A stretch of 45,610 nt of DNA from a bacterium (GTDB taxonomy: Bacteria > Patescibacteriota > Saccharimonadia > CAILAD01 > BJGX01). Below the pieces are notes generated by a model that ran no database searches, was not told the DNA's origin, and saw only the letters and a program-made list of their open reading frames with translations. The translations under genes and the position numbers were made by a program. Numbering within the stretch: the stretch's first letter is position 1; every line of letters starts with the position of its first letter. Positions 8,200 to 16,984 of the stretch are shown here, in pieces. The stretch covers positions 1 through 45,610 of the forward strand of contig JAKOQC010000249.1 in NCBI GenBank assembly GCA_029778565.1. The letters run 5' to 3'.

Positions 8200-8684
8200 C
8201 GCAAGACACTATTAGTCATATTCCAGATGAGAATCAGGATATTAAGGATCAGTTAGTTAGCCATGAGCGACAGTCAGACCCAGAAAAGAATCTTCAGGAA
8301 GTAATAGAAGATACAGAGGCTTCTCTTTATATAGAAGTAAATAAGCAAGCAACAGAGAGGCTTAGAGCAGCAGGATGGGTACCGGCGACGGAAAGGCTAC
8401 CAAGTGGAGGTGAATTCTCTGCAGCTATACCTTTTGGAAGTGATAAAATTGGGTTACAAGAATCAGATAGAGTATTTATTCATGAAGGACGAAGCGTACC
8501 ACCAGATGCGACTTGTGAATTTTGGTATTACTATCATGAAGGTCAGCATGGACAGACGGCTTTACGGGTTGAGACTGGCTGGTCATTTAAACCACCTTTT
8601 TCTTCGGAAATTGAAGTTGGGGACACTTGGCATAAGTACCTTGATATCCATGGTATTAATCCAGGCACAATGATGCAGTATTAG
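8169..8684 (+). CDS. Hypothetical protein, orphan insert between efp and ychF
   Basis: No family recognised. The reading frame gives up to 171 aa: an acidic, Gln/Glu-rich first ~55 residues without hydrophobic segments, then a globular part with many Trp/Tyr (CEFWYYYHEGQHGQ, GDTWHKYLDIHG). No signal peptide is seen. The start is unclear. ATG 8169 lies inside the TATAAT box, while the strong SD at 8181-8187 is followed only by ATT (8190) or ATA (8193), with no later early ATG, GTG or TTG in frame. It is flanked by a degenerate direct repeat of the efp 3' end, so it is probably a recent insertion. Confidence 0.6.
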   Translation: MFLKKEVIISSQDTISHIPDENQDIKDQLVSHERQSDPEKNLQEVIEDTEASLYIEVNKQATERLRAAGWVPATERLPSGGEFSAAIPFGSDKIGLQESDRVFIHEGRSVPPDATCEFWYYYHEGQHGQTALRVETGWSFKPPFSSEIEVGDTWHKYLDIHGINPGTMMQY

Positions 8685-8694
8685 AAATTTGGTA

Positions 8695-8738
8695 AAAGTA
8701 GATACGCGGCGCTTACCTAGAACACGCTAAATAGGTTA
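8695..8738 (+). repeat. Direct repeat copy B (relic of efp 3' end)
   Basis: A second, decayed copy of the efp 3' end (see 8089-8137), beginning 11 nt after the orphan gene and ending exactly at the stop codon of ychF, which reads from the other strand. Copy A and copy B bracket about 560 bp. Confidence 0.85.
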
Positions 8739-9815
8739 GCTATTGTGGCGAAAAACAACCACATCGCCATCTTGCATAATATAGTCTTTGCCTTCTAAAC
8801 GAACTTTACCAGCTGCACCGGCACCAGACCAACCATTACCAGCTACAAAGTCTTCGTAGCTCACTACCTCGGCTTTAATAAACCCTTTCTCAAAATCGGT
8901 ATGAATAATTCCGGCAGCTTGTGGCGCAGTAGAGCCAGCGTGCATTGTCCAGCCACGTGTTTCGGTAGGGCCACTGGTAAAAAACGTCTCAAGACCCAGT
9001 GTTTTGTATCCAAGGCGTATAAGCAAATCTAACCCCGACTCATCCTGACCTAGACTTTGAAGTAGTTCTTTGGCGTCATCTACACTCAAATCTTGCAGAT
9101 CGGCTTCTGTTTGAGCAGATAAGAAAATCGCTGGGCTACCCGCAACCAATTCTTGCAAAGCAGCTTTCTTTTCTGCATCTCCCAATTCGTTCTCGTCGAT
9201 ATTAAAGACATAAATAAATGGCTTGGCAGTAAGCAACTGTAAATCGCGTACTTCTTCGGGTAAGTCATCAACTTCAGAAGAGAGAAGTTGGTTGTTGTTT
9301 AATATCGTTTTGAGTTTTTCTAACTTTTGTATCACCGAGCCTGCTTTGGGGTCGGCCTTGGCTTGCTTTTGTAGATTTTGAATTCGTTTTTCTATACTTT
9401 CTAAATCGGCCAAGCATAGCTCGGTTTTAATTGTTTCAATGTCGGCTGCCGGATCAATTTTACCTTCTACATGTACAATGTCGTCGTTTTCGAAAGCACG
9501 TACTACTTGCACAATGGCATTACATTCGCGAATGTGGCTCAAAAATTTATTGCCCAAACCTTCGCCTTTGCTGGCACCTCGAACAATACCGGCAATATCT
9601 ACAAAGGTACAGGCGGCTGGGATAATTTTGGCAGAGCCAGAAATTTCAGCCAGTTTGTTTACACGCTCGTCGGGTACATTAACCACACCCACGTTTGGCT
9701 CGATAGTAGCAAATGGGTAATTGGCAGCGAGCACACTATTTTTGGTAAGGGCATTAAAAAGGGTTGATTTACCAACATTCGGTAAGCCAACAATGCCAAG
9801 TGATAATGAAGACAT
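8736..9815 (-). CDS. ychF: Redox-regulated ATPase YchF (Obg family)
   Basis: The 359-aa protein shows the P-loop GLPNVGKST near residue 9 and the switch region with TFVDIAGIVRGASKGEGLGN. The central coiled coil and the C-terminal TGS domain (ETRGWTMHAGSTAPQAAGII, GWSGAGAAGKVRLEGKDY) are also present. YchF is a ribosome-associated ATPase of the Obg GTPase family. The start is supported by a TAAAAT box ending 7 nt upstream on the minus strand. Confidence 0.96.
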   Translation of the reverse strand: MSSLSLGIVGLPNVGKSTLFNALTKNSVLAANYPFATIEPNVGVVNVPDERVNKLAEISGSAKIIPAACTFVDIAGIVRGASKGEGLGNKFLSHIRECNAIVQVVRAFENDDIVHVEGKIDPAADIETIKTELCLADLESIEKRIQNLQKQAKADPKAGSVIQKLEKLKTILNNNQLLSSEVDDLPEEVRDLQLLTAKPFIYVFNIDENELGDAEKKAALQELVAGSPAIFLSAQTEADLQDLSVDDAKELLQSLGQDESGLDLLIRLGYKTLGLETFFTSGPTETRGWTMHAGSTAPQAAGIIHTDFEKGFIKAEVVSYEDFVAGNGWSGAGAAGKVRLEGKDYIMQDGDVVVFRHNS

Positions 9816-9924
9816 AGCTAGTATTTTACCAGATATACAGAGTAGATAACAGATAGATAATTGCAGTACTTATGTTCTTTTGCATTGCAGATACGTCTCA
9901 TCTATAATAACCATAAGGATAATT

Positions 9925-10260
9925 ATGCCAGAAGAAGAGATACAACATCGGTCAGAGCCACAAAAAGATAATAGTTTAGCTAAGCCCACTAAAAAGAAAC
10001 ATACTCTTTTAATAGTTATTATTTGTGTTGTAGTTGGTGTTGGGTTACTCAGTGCTGGTGGATATTTTGGGTATCGGTATTATAAGAAGCAACAGCGGAT
10101 TAAGCAAGACGAGCAGAGAAAATTGAAAGAAAAAGAATTGCAAGAAGCAGCCGATAAAGGTTTACTCCCAGAACCTAATCAGTCACAACTATATCAAGTT
10201 AAAATTCCTATAGAGAAACCGATTACACGAGAGGAAATATATGCACAAATTAAGCAATAA
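9925..10260 (+). CDS. Small single-pass membrane protein
   Basis: A 111-aa protein of no recognised family. It has a polar, Lys-rich N-terminus, one transmembrane helix (about residues 27-50, LLIVIICVVVGVGLLSAGG) and a highly charged helical region. ATG 9925 follows SD AAGGA (9914-9918) and a TATAAT box at 9903-9908. Its 3' end overlaps the next gene by 20 nt, so it is likely co-expressed with the large secreted protein at the head of the pilus locus. Confidence 0.7.
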   Translation: MPEEEIQHRSEPQKDNSLAKPTKKKHTLLIVIICVVVGVGLLSAGGYFGYRYYKKQQRIKQDEQRKLKEKELQEAADKGLLPEPNQSQLYQVKIPIEKPITREEIYAQIKQ

Positions 10261-12511
10261 TATAATTATTGTTGTCCTAAAATTATTTTTCTCAACTGCC
10301 TTAGCAGTTTTTGTATTTATTACAATTAGCATATTTGGCTTTACTAAAAAAGCTGAAGCAATACCCACATGCACAAATGGTATTAGTGATTCTAAATATG
10401 GAGTTTATGGAGCTGCGCAATTTGCCCCACCTACAGTTACAATAACACCTGATGATTCTGTGGCTATTACCTTAGATAGTATTATCTGTAACGCAAGTGA
10501 TCATGATGTGACGGATACAAATTATTTCCATAGCAAAGGCTATGTTGACGGTAAAGAAGCTCTGACTATAACAGGTGGTACTGAAGCAGTTGGTTGGATT
10601 AAGGACTACAGGCAGCAAACAACTACGGTACCTGCTCATTCTTCTCAACATTTGTATTTTAGTGCAATTCTTAAAGGTAGGGCACCTGATGGTACACCAA
10701 TATTTTCAGGCAGTGGTCGATACACAATATCTATAAGTGGCTTTGGCTATGTCTTAGATAAATCTACAAATGAAGGTTCTTATACTAATGTTGTCGACAC
10801 ATATTTTGGAATTAATATTGTTGTACCACGGGGTCGTATCCAAATTACCAAGTATGGTCCGAATGGACAGTCTTATTTTGCAGATGGTAGATTTAAGATG
10901 TGTGTGCTGAACAGAAGTGATATATGTGCTGGTCTCAACCAAGGTTCTTCAAGTAATGTTGCAGTAGATCCTGGATGGTATTCTGTTCTTAAAGCAAATA
11001 CTAACGGTCCACCATCTGATGGTTGGTATATAGACCATGTACAACTAGGATCGCCCAATGGTAATAAAATCGATCCAATAAGTCCTTTAGGTACTGTCCT
11101 TTATCCGTTTACAGTTACCTCTAATAGCCAAGCGTGGGTAGATGTCTATTTAGAAAAATATGCAGCACAATGTGGCACCTCAAATATCTTTTCTTTTAAC
11201 GGCTCTACCACGACACCAAAGGCTGGTGATAAATTTGCTATGAATTTTGGTATGACTAATCCAGGTGGAATTACTAATTGGGCTTGGCCAACTACAAAAC
11301 TCCATGTTAAAGTTCCGGAGGGTGTAACACCAATTCAAAAATTGAACGGGCAAACAGTAAGTAGTTTTGATTGGTATGAAAAAACAAGAGATCTATACAT
11401 TGCTCCACCAAGCTACAATACGATTAAAAGTGGCCAGACTATTAACTACACTGGCTTCTTCCAATACAATGCAGAAGCTAAGCCCGGTAATTATACCTAC
11501 CAATATAATATGGTCTTCCCGGATAACTCTACTGCATGGATCGAATACCAAAAAAATGGTAATACGACCTTTATCCCAAATTGTAATGGTACAAGCCAAC
11601 TAGTGAGCCCGATTTTTTACCCCTGGCTACAAACAAAAAATGGTGACGTATTGGCCAGAGGTACAGTAATAGGTCAAGAGTTCTCCAAACCGGGCTCTAG
11701 AAGTGATACATCATTCGGTTCTGAGCTAGATTATCTTCTATTATCTCCAGGTCAGAATAGCAGTCCAGCTGCCAAGCAATTTTGTAGCCTGAATAGGTAT
11801 GTTTTGGGACGGGATATGAGCAAACAATGTTCTGCTGGTTTGTACGATTTTACACAACAAGATTTTGAAGATATTCAGAAGGCAGTCAGCAAAACCTGGG
11901 AAAGAAATGGCGCAGGTGCTGGTGGAAGTTGTATTCCCTATAAAACCTCAACAGGCAATTTACCCTCTGGAAATATTTCGCCCGGATGTGCAGGTGGAAC
12001 AATGTACAAAAAAATCGGCAATACTAATTTGTCATCATTTGTTAGTGGTTCCGGTGCACAATCAGTAAGTTTGGGCAGGGCAACGGTATGGGTAACGGGC
12101 AAGTTAACTATAGATAGAGATATTATTAATAGCTATAGTAGCGTTACAGCCGGTGGTAGTGCACCAAATTTAGCATTTTTTGTTGAGGGTGATGTGGAGA
12201 TAGCACCAGGCGTTAGTCAGGTCGATGCTATAATCATTTCATTTCCAGGTAGAATAAAAACATGCTCACAATATCCTAATCCAAGTTGTCAGAGCAAACT
12301 TATTGCTAATGGGTATTGGGCTGCCTCTTTGGGTTTTCAGTTTGGTCGCAATTATTTTGATACTACTAATCCGAATGCCAATCCAGCAGAACAAGTTATC
12401 CTAACAGGACAATCTGTTGTATTTCCGCCACCTGGGTTGAGTAGAAGTGATGGGGATATAGAAAGTCAACTAAAATATTTTGATGGCGAGTTACCACCAA
12501 GATTAAACTAA
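10241..12511 (+). CDS. Large secreted protein of the pilus locus
   Basis: A 756-aa protein with an N-terminal signal (hydrophobic residues ~8-32, ending KKAEA before the mature part). The rest is Gly/Ser/Thr/Asn-rich and beta-like, as in surface adhesins. The C-terminal third (around APNLAFFVEGDVEIAPGVSQ) resembles extracellular parts of pilus-associated PilX/PilY-like proteins only loosely; I assign no family. It contains scattered Cys pairs. SD GAGAGGA precedes ATG 10241. It lies directly before pilM, so a role as pilus tip or surface adhesin is plausible but inferred. Confidence 0.7.
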   Translation: MHKLSNNIIIVVLKLFFSTALAVFVFITISIFGFTKKAEAIPTCTNGISDSKYGVYGAAQFAPPTVTITPDDSVAITLDSIICNASDHDVTDTNYFHSKGYVDGKEALTITGGTEAVGWIKDYRQQTTTVPAHSSQHLYFSAILKGRAPDGTPIFSGSGRYTISISGFGYVLDKSTNEGSYTNVVDTYFGINIVVPRGRIQITKYGPNGQSYFADGRFKMCVLNRSDICAGLNQGSSSNVAVDPGWYSVLKANTNGPPSDGWYIDHVQLGSPNGNKIDPISPLGTVLYPFTVTSNSQAWVDVYLEKYAAQCGTSNIFSFNGSTTTPKAGDKFAMNFGMTNPGGITNWAWPTTKLHVKVPEGVTPIQKLNGQTVSSFDWYEKTRDLYIAPPSYNTIKSGQTINYTGFFQYNAEAKPGNYTYQYNMVFPDNSTAWIEYQKNGNTTFIPNCNGTSQLVSPIFYPWLQTKNGDVLARGTVIGQEFSKPGSRSDTSFGSELDYLLLSPGQNSSPAAKQFCSLNRYVLGRDMSKQCSAGLYDFTQQDFEDIQKAVSKTWERNGAGAGGSCIPYKTSTGNLPSGNISPGCAGGTMYKKIGNTNLSSFVSGSGAQSVSLGRATVWVTGKLTIDRDIINSYSSVTAGGSAPNLAFFVEGDVEIAPGVSQVDAIIISFPGRIKTCSQYPNPSCQSKLIANGYWAASLGFQFGRNYFDTTNPNANPAEQVILTGQSVVFPPPGLSRSDGDIESQLKYFDGELPPRLN

Positions 12512-12541
12512 GAAATATAGTATGTATTGTAACGCTTATGC

Positions 12542-12547
12542 TAAAAT
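12542..12547 (+). promoter_or_regulatory. -10 box of pilM (extended)
   Basis: TAAAAT preceded by TGC ends 9 nt before ATG 12557. This is a near-leaderless arrangement for the start of the pilM-N-O-x-B-T-C run. Confidence 0.45.
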
Positions 12548-12556
12548 GGTGAGTAT

Positions 12557-13600
12557 ATGAAACTCTTCCCCCAAGAAGAAAATTATTTTGGTTTAGATAT
12601 TGGTAGCTCATCAATTAAGCTAGCTCAGCTTAGAGCACTTCATGGTCGCCCCAGTCTAGTAACCTATGGTGATATTGAAGTACCGAGTGATATGGTAGTG
12701 AGCGATAGTGATATCGACCAGCAACGCGTGGCCGATTTAATAAAACAGCTTGCCGACGATGCCAAGGTTACTAGTAAAAATGTAGTCGCTAGCTTGAACG
12801 CTGCGCAGAGTTATACGGCCATTATTACCGTACCAAAGCTCAGTCACGATGAACTCGCGCAGAGTATTAAATTCCAGGCCGATAAAGTTATTCCAATGGC
12901 CATAGATCAAGTAAAGCTCGATTGGGCTGTGGTAGGTGAAAACCCAGCAAGTGATGAGTTGGATATTCTCTTGGTAGCAGCACCAAATAATGTTGCCAAT
13001 AAATACCTTAATATTGTGCAAAAAGCTGGTTTAGAACTAATGGCGCTCGAAATTAATTCGATTGCTCAGTCACGTAGTTTGGTTTCACCGGCCGATGCAC
13101 AAAGCTGTATACTTATTGCCGACTTGGGTGTGTTGGCAACCGATATAGCCATAATTAACGCGCAAATTCCACGCTTAGTACGCTCGGCAGCAGTAGGGTA
13201 CAAAGCCATGTTAAGGGTTGCGACACAAAACCTTGGCATTGATCCTGGTCAGGCCGATCAGTTCTTAAAGAAATTTGGTATGGATCAAACCAAATTGGAA
13301 GGTCAGGTTTATAAGACACTCAAACCAATTGTTGATCATCTAGTAGAAGAATTGAATAAATCGATTACATTTTTCCAAGAAAAGAACGAAAACAAGCATA
13401 TCGAGAAAATTATCCTTACCGGTGGTACAGTGGCTCTGCCGGGCCTGCCACTCTATATTGCTAATTCTACTGGTTTAACTGTAGAGATAGGTAACCCATG
13501 GCAGAATATCAGTTATCCTGCCGAGTTACAAAGCAATTTAGCGGGTTTAAGTCTTAATTATGCTACTGCCATTGGTTTGGCAATGCGAGGAGCTAAATAG
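12557..13600 (+). CDS. pilM: Type IV pilus assembly protein PilM
   Basis: A 347-aa actin-like ATPase-fold protein of the inner-membrane alignment complex, with phosphate-1 motif YFGLDIGSSSIKLAQL and phosphate-2 region LIADLGVLATDIAII. The adenosine motif region KIILTGGTVALPGLP is also seen. PilM binds the PilN N-terminal tail on the cytoplasmic face. Its TAG stop shares a base with the GTG start of pilN. Confidence 0.92.
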   Translation: MKLFPQEENYFGLDIGSSSIKLAQLRALHGRPSLVTYGDIEVPSDMVVSDSDIDQQRVADLIKQLADDAKVTSKNVVASLNAAQSYTAIITVPKLSHDELAQSIKFQADKVIPMAIDQVKLDWAVVGENPASDELDILLVAAPNNVANKYLNIVQKAGLELMALEINSIAQSRSLVSPADAQSCILIADLGVLATDIAIINAQIPRLVRSAAVGYKAMLRVATQNLGIDPGQADQFLKKFGMDQTKLEGQVYKTLKPIVDHLVEELNKSITFFQEKNENKHIEKIILTGGTVALPGLPLYIANSTGLTVEIGNPWQNISYPAELQSNLAGLSLNYATAIGLAMRGAK

Positions 13601-14211
13601 TGTCTTTGCAAATCAACCTTCTACCAGAAGCAAGAATTATTAAGTTGCAGGCCATGGCACGCCGGCGTAATGTCACTACTGCAACCGTTGTGGTAGGGAT
13701 TATCTTTGGCACTATTGCCATTACACTGGTGCTACTTTTGGGGTATACCTATTCTATTCATGCAGCCAATGCCGCCCGAATAAATACGTTAAAAGAAAAT
13801 ATTGCCAAAAATGCCGATATGGAAAAAAGGGCCTCAACTTTGCAGGATAACTTAGCTGCATTTGCTACCCAAAATAGCAACCGACTCTATGTTAGTCAGA
13901 TGTTTCAAAATCTTGGTAATGCAATTCCGGGCAATATTAAGATAACCAGCTTTGAAATTACAGGTGATAACCAAGTAACAATTTCGGGAACTGCGCCAAG
14001 TTATGTTGCGGTAGGCGTATTTTCTAAAGCTCTGCAAGAATACAATGTTAACTTTTTGCCACAGCCTAACTTAGAACGCAAAGCCTTATTTACCAATGTG
14101 CAAATAACCACTGTTTCGAAAGGTAGTGATAATGCTGGCGATGCCGTTAACTTTACTATGACCTTTAATGTTGATTCGTCGCTATTTAACAAAAACGGGA
14201 GTAGTCAGTAA
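13600..14211 (+). CDS. pilN: Type IV pilus assembly protein PilN
   Basis: A 203-aa protein starting with GTG and the family signature LQINLLPEARI that binds PilM. One transmembrane helix follows (about residues 27-50), then a coiled-coil and a ferredoxin-like periplasmic domain. It pairs with PilO. The last base of its stop is the first base of the pilO ATG. Confidence 0.9.
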   Translation: MSLQINLLPEARIIKLQAMARRRNVTTATVVVGIIFGTIAITLVLLLGYTYSIHAANAARINTLKENIAKNADMEKRASTLQDNLAAFATQNSNRLYVSQMFQNLGNAIPGNIKITSFEITGDNQVTISGTAPSYVAVGVFSKALQEYNVNFLPQPNLERKALFTNVQITTVSKGSDNAGDAVNFTMTFNVDSSLFNKNGSSQ

Positions 14212-14942
14212 TGGATTCTATTAAACCTCCTAAGACTACTTCTGCTCAGGTAGAGAAGCCAACTAAGAAGGTAGAAGTACCAAAGACCGAAATTAGCCAA
14301 GCCCAAGATAAGTCGGCTCGTAATTACATAATAATAATGTTTGTAGTAATGGGTCTAATTGTGGTAGTGGGTGGCTATATTATTTATCGTCTGGCTGCAG
14401 AATTTGCTTATCAGAGTAATGTAAATCGTGCCCAAGACATGTTACTCAGTAGTCTAAACACTAAGCAGAAAAATCTCGAACAACTTAAACCTAACTATGA
14501 GGCCATTACTGCTAAAGGTACTGGTGGTATCTCAGATGCCGATAGAATACTCAGTGCTATGCCAATTACCGAAGCGTACGATCAGCTTATTTCTTCGCTC
14601 GAAGCCATGGGACAACAGAGTGGGGTAACTGTTACTAGTGTAACAGCTGGGTCTTCAAGTAATTCATCGGGTTCATCTGCAGGTGGTTCAAGTAGCTCAC
14701 AAAGCAGTACGCAACAAAGTAATGGTAGCGGAATACCATTTACCTTTACGGTTAATGTAAAGGGTAGTTATGCTGCAATACTTACATTTCTTAAAAAGAC
14801 CGAACAATCTGCCCGTGTAATTAACTTCAATAGTATGACAGTTACCGGTACGAATGGAAGTGATCTAACGGCCAATATTACCATGACTACCTATTACCAG
14901 CCCGAAGCTAATATAGAATCAACTTACGAGACACTCAAATGA
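14211..14942 (+). CDS. pilO: PilO-like pilus assembly protein
   Basis: A 243-aa protein with a Lys/Thr-rich cytoplasmic start, one transmembrane helix (about residues 43-66), a coiled coil and an extracytoplasmic domain. The domain is interrupted by a Ser/Gly-rich linker (about residues 145-175), which is unusual for PilO. Position after pilN and topology support the call more than sequence does. The stop overlaps the next ATG by 4 nt. Confidence 0.8.
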   Translation: MDSIKPPKTTSAQVEKPTKKVEVPKTEISQAQDKSARNYIIIMFVVMGLIVVVGGYIIYRLAAEFAYQSNVNRAQDMLLSSLNTKQKNLEQLKPNYEAITAKGTGGISDADRILSAMPITEAYDQLISSLEAMGQQSGVTVTSVTAGSSSNSSGSSAGGSSSSQSSTQQSNGSGIPFTFTVNVKGSYAAILTFLKKTEQSARVINFNSMTVTGTNGSDLTANITMTTYYQPEANIESTYETLK

Positions 14943-15178
14943 AAAAACGAGATATTATCACACTAGTTATATCAGTCATTATTTTCATCGTTGCGGCAGG
15001 TTTGGTGTATCGCTATATAGTACCGCCACCAAAAGATACGGGTATTAAGGTAGAAGTGCCACATCCGGTAAACCCAACGTTTAACGCTGATCAACTCAAT
15101 ACACTCAAAAATGACGTTAAAGATTTCTCGCCAGACCTGACACCCAAAGACAGTGGTAATAAACCAGTAATACAGTAG
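14939..15178 (+). CDS. Small membrane protein of the pilus operon
   Basis: A 79-aa protein with one N-terminal transmembrane helix (about residues 6-26) and a Pro-rich extracytoplasmic part. It sits where PilP is found in Proteobacteria but shows no PilP homology that I can see. The 4-nt overlap with pilO and the 12-nt gap to pilB show that it belongs to the operon. Confidence 0.75.
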   Translation: MKKRDIITLVISVIIFIVAAGLVYRYIVPPPKDTGIKVEVPHPVNPTFNADQLNTLKNDVKDFSPDLTPKDSGNKPVIQ

Positions 15179-15190
15179 GGAGAAATAGAT

Positions 15191-16981
15191 ATGTTGTCGC
15201 CACAAGTTGAGCGAAACATCGAGACAATGATCTCGCAGAATAATATTGTTTCGCCCGATAAATTAGCTGAGGTTAAGCTTGATGCCGCAAAGGCTGGTAA
15301 AAGCCTTATTGAGCTTTTGGTTGAGCGTAAATTTATTACCGACGAAGATGCTACTAAGATTATTGCCGTATCTTCGCATATTCCATATGTTGATCTTTCT
15401 AAAGTAAATATTAGTAATGATGTTTTGCGCTTAATTCCTAAAGAAGATGCAGAATCGAATATGGCAGTTGCCTTTGGTTTAGTGGAGGGTAGACTAAATG
15501 TTGCTATGGTAGACCCCGAAAATCTTCAAGCAATAGATTTCTTGGCACGTAAAACAGGCTATCCTATCTCTGCATATATGGCTCCACGCGATCAAATTCA
15601 GGGCTGGTTAAATCGTTATCAAGGTGGTCTGGGTACTGAAGTCGAAGAAGCCTTAACGGCCGGTGAGACCGAAGAAGATAAAGCCGATATAGAAAAACTA
15701 AAAAACCTTAATCTAAAAGACTCTAAAAAACTCGAAACTATAGTACAAGATGCCCCTATTACCCGGGCGCTTAATTCGATTTTAGAATATGCCATTAACG
15801 CAAAGGCGTCTGATATTCATATTGAGCCACGTCGTAATGATTTAAAGATTAGATTTAGGGTAGATGGTATCTTACAAGAAGTAATGAGCCTGCCCAAGAC
15901 TACCGAGGCAGCATTAATATCGCGAATTAAAATTCTCTCTAACCTAAAGATAGATGAACACCGTACTCCTCAAGATGGCCAAGCACAGTACCGCTATGGC
16001 AATAAAGAGGTAGATTTGCGTATTGCCATTGCTCCAATTAGTTATGGCGAGCAAGTGGTAATTCGTTTGCTCGATAAGTCTGATACATTACTTACCCTTA
16101 AAAAACTCGGGCTTCGTGGACGCAGTTATCGTCTAATAGAAAAGGGAATTCAAAAACCACAGGGTATGGTGCTTTCTACCGGACCAACCGGATCGGGTAA
16201 ATCCACTACTTTGTATGCAATTATTCAAGAAATAATTAGCCCTAAAATAAATATTGTAACTCTAGAAGATCCGGTGGAATATAAAATTGATGGAGTTAAT
16301 CAGATTCAAGTAAACACTGCAGTGGGTCTGACGTTTGCCAGCGGTCTGCGTTCTATTTTACGGCAAGACCCAAATGTAATAATGGTAGGAGAAATTCGCG
16401 ACCACGAAACAGCTGACCTAGCTGTACAGTCTTCGCTTACAGGTCACTTAGTACTTTCAACACTTCACACTAACTCGGCGGCCGGTGTGTTGCCTCGAAT
16501 GCTAGACATGAAAATAGAGCCATATTTAATTGCCAGCACAATTAATACGTGTGTTGGACAACGTTTGGTGCGAACTATTTGTCCTAAATGTATAAAGTCA
16601 TATAGTGCCAGCCCAGCGGCAGTACGTATGATAAATAAAGTATTGGGTAAGATATTATCACCTAATCCTGCTGATGTAAAAAAAATTTCTGAGGAATATG
16701 GGTACGACAAGTTGCCAACCTATAGTGAAAACGCTTATACTTTATATAAGGGGGAAGGCTGTAGTGAATGCCAAGACGGCTATAAAGGCCGAACCGGCAT
16801 TTACGAAGTTTTCGAAATGAACCAACAAATAGAAAACCTATTGCTTACTCGTGCCACTACCTCGGCTATTCAGGCACAAGCTCAGGCTGATGGTATGATA
16901 ACAATGCAACAAGACGGAATATTAAAAGTATTAAGTGGAGTTACTACGCTCGAAGAAGTAGCCCGTGTAGCCTCGGAATAA
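15191..16981 (+). CDS. pilB: Pilus extension ATPase PilB (GspE family)
   Basis: A 596-aa hexameric ATPase that powers pilus extension. An N-terminal MshEN/T2SSE-N domain (about residues 1-150) precedes the catalytic part, with Walker A GPTGSGKS at residues 331-338, an Asp-box region and the His box (TGHLVLSTLHTNSA). Zinc-binding Cys pairs CPKC and CSEC occur in the C-terminal half. SD GGGAGAAA precedes ATG 15191, and pilT follows after 3 nt. Confidence 0.96.
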   Translation: MLSPQVERNIETMISQNNIVSPDKLAEVKLDAAKAGKSLIELLVERKFITDEDATKIIAVSSHIPYVDLSKVNISNDVLRLIPKEDAESNMAVAFGLVEGRLNVAMVDPENLQAIDFLARKTGYPISAYMAPRDQIQGWLNRYQGGLGTEVEEALTAGETEEDKADIEKLKNLNLKDSKKLETIVQDAPITRALNSILEYAINAKASDIHIEPRRNDLKIRFRVDGILQEVMSLPKTTEAALISRIKILSNLKIDEHRTPQDGQAQYRYGNKEVDLRIAIAPISYGEQVVIRLLDKSDTLLTLKKLGLRGRSYRLIEKGIQKPQGMVLSTGPTGSGKSTTLYAIIQEIISPKINIVTLEDPVEYKIDGVNQIQVNTAVGLTFASGLRSILRQDPNVIMVGEIRDHETADLAVQSSLTGHLVLSTLHTNSAAGVLPRMLDMKIEPYLIASTINTCVGQRLVRTICPKCIKSYSASPAAVRMINKVLGKILSPNPADVKKISEEYGYDKLPTYSENAYTLYKGEGCSECQDGYKGRTGIYEVFEMNQQIENLLLTRATTSAIQAQAQADGMITMQQDGILKVLSGVTTLEEVARVASE

Positions 16982-16984
16982 CAT

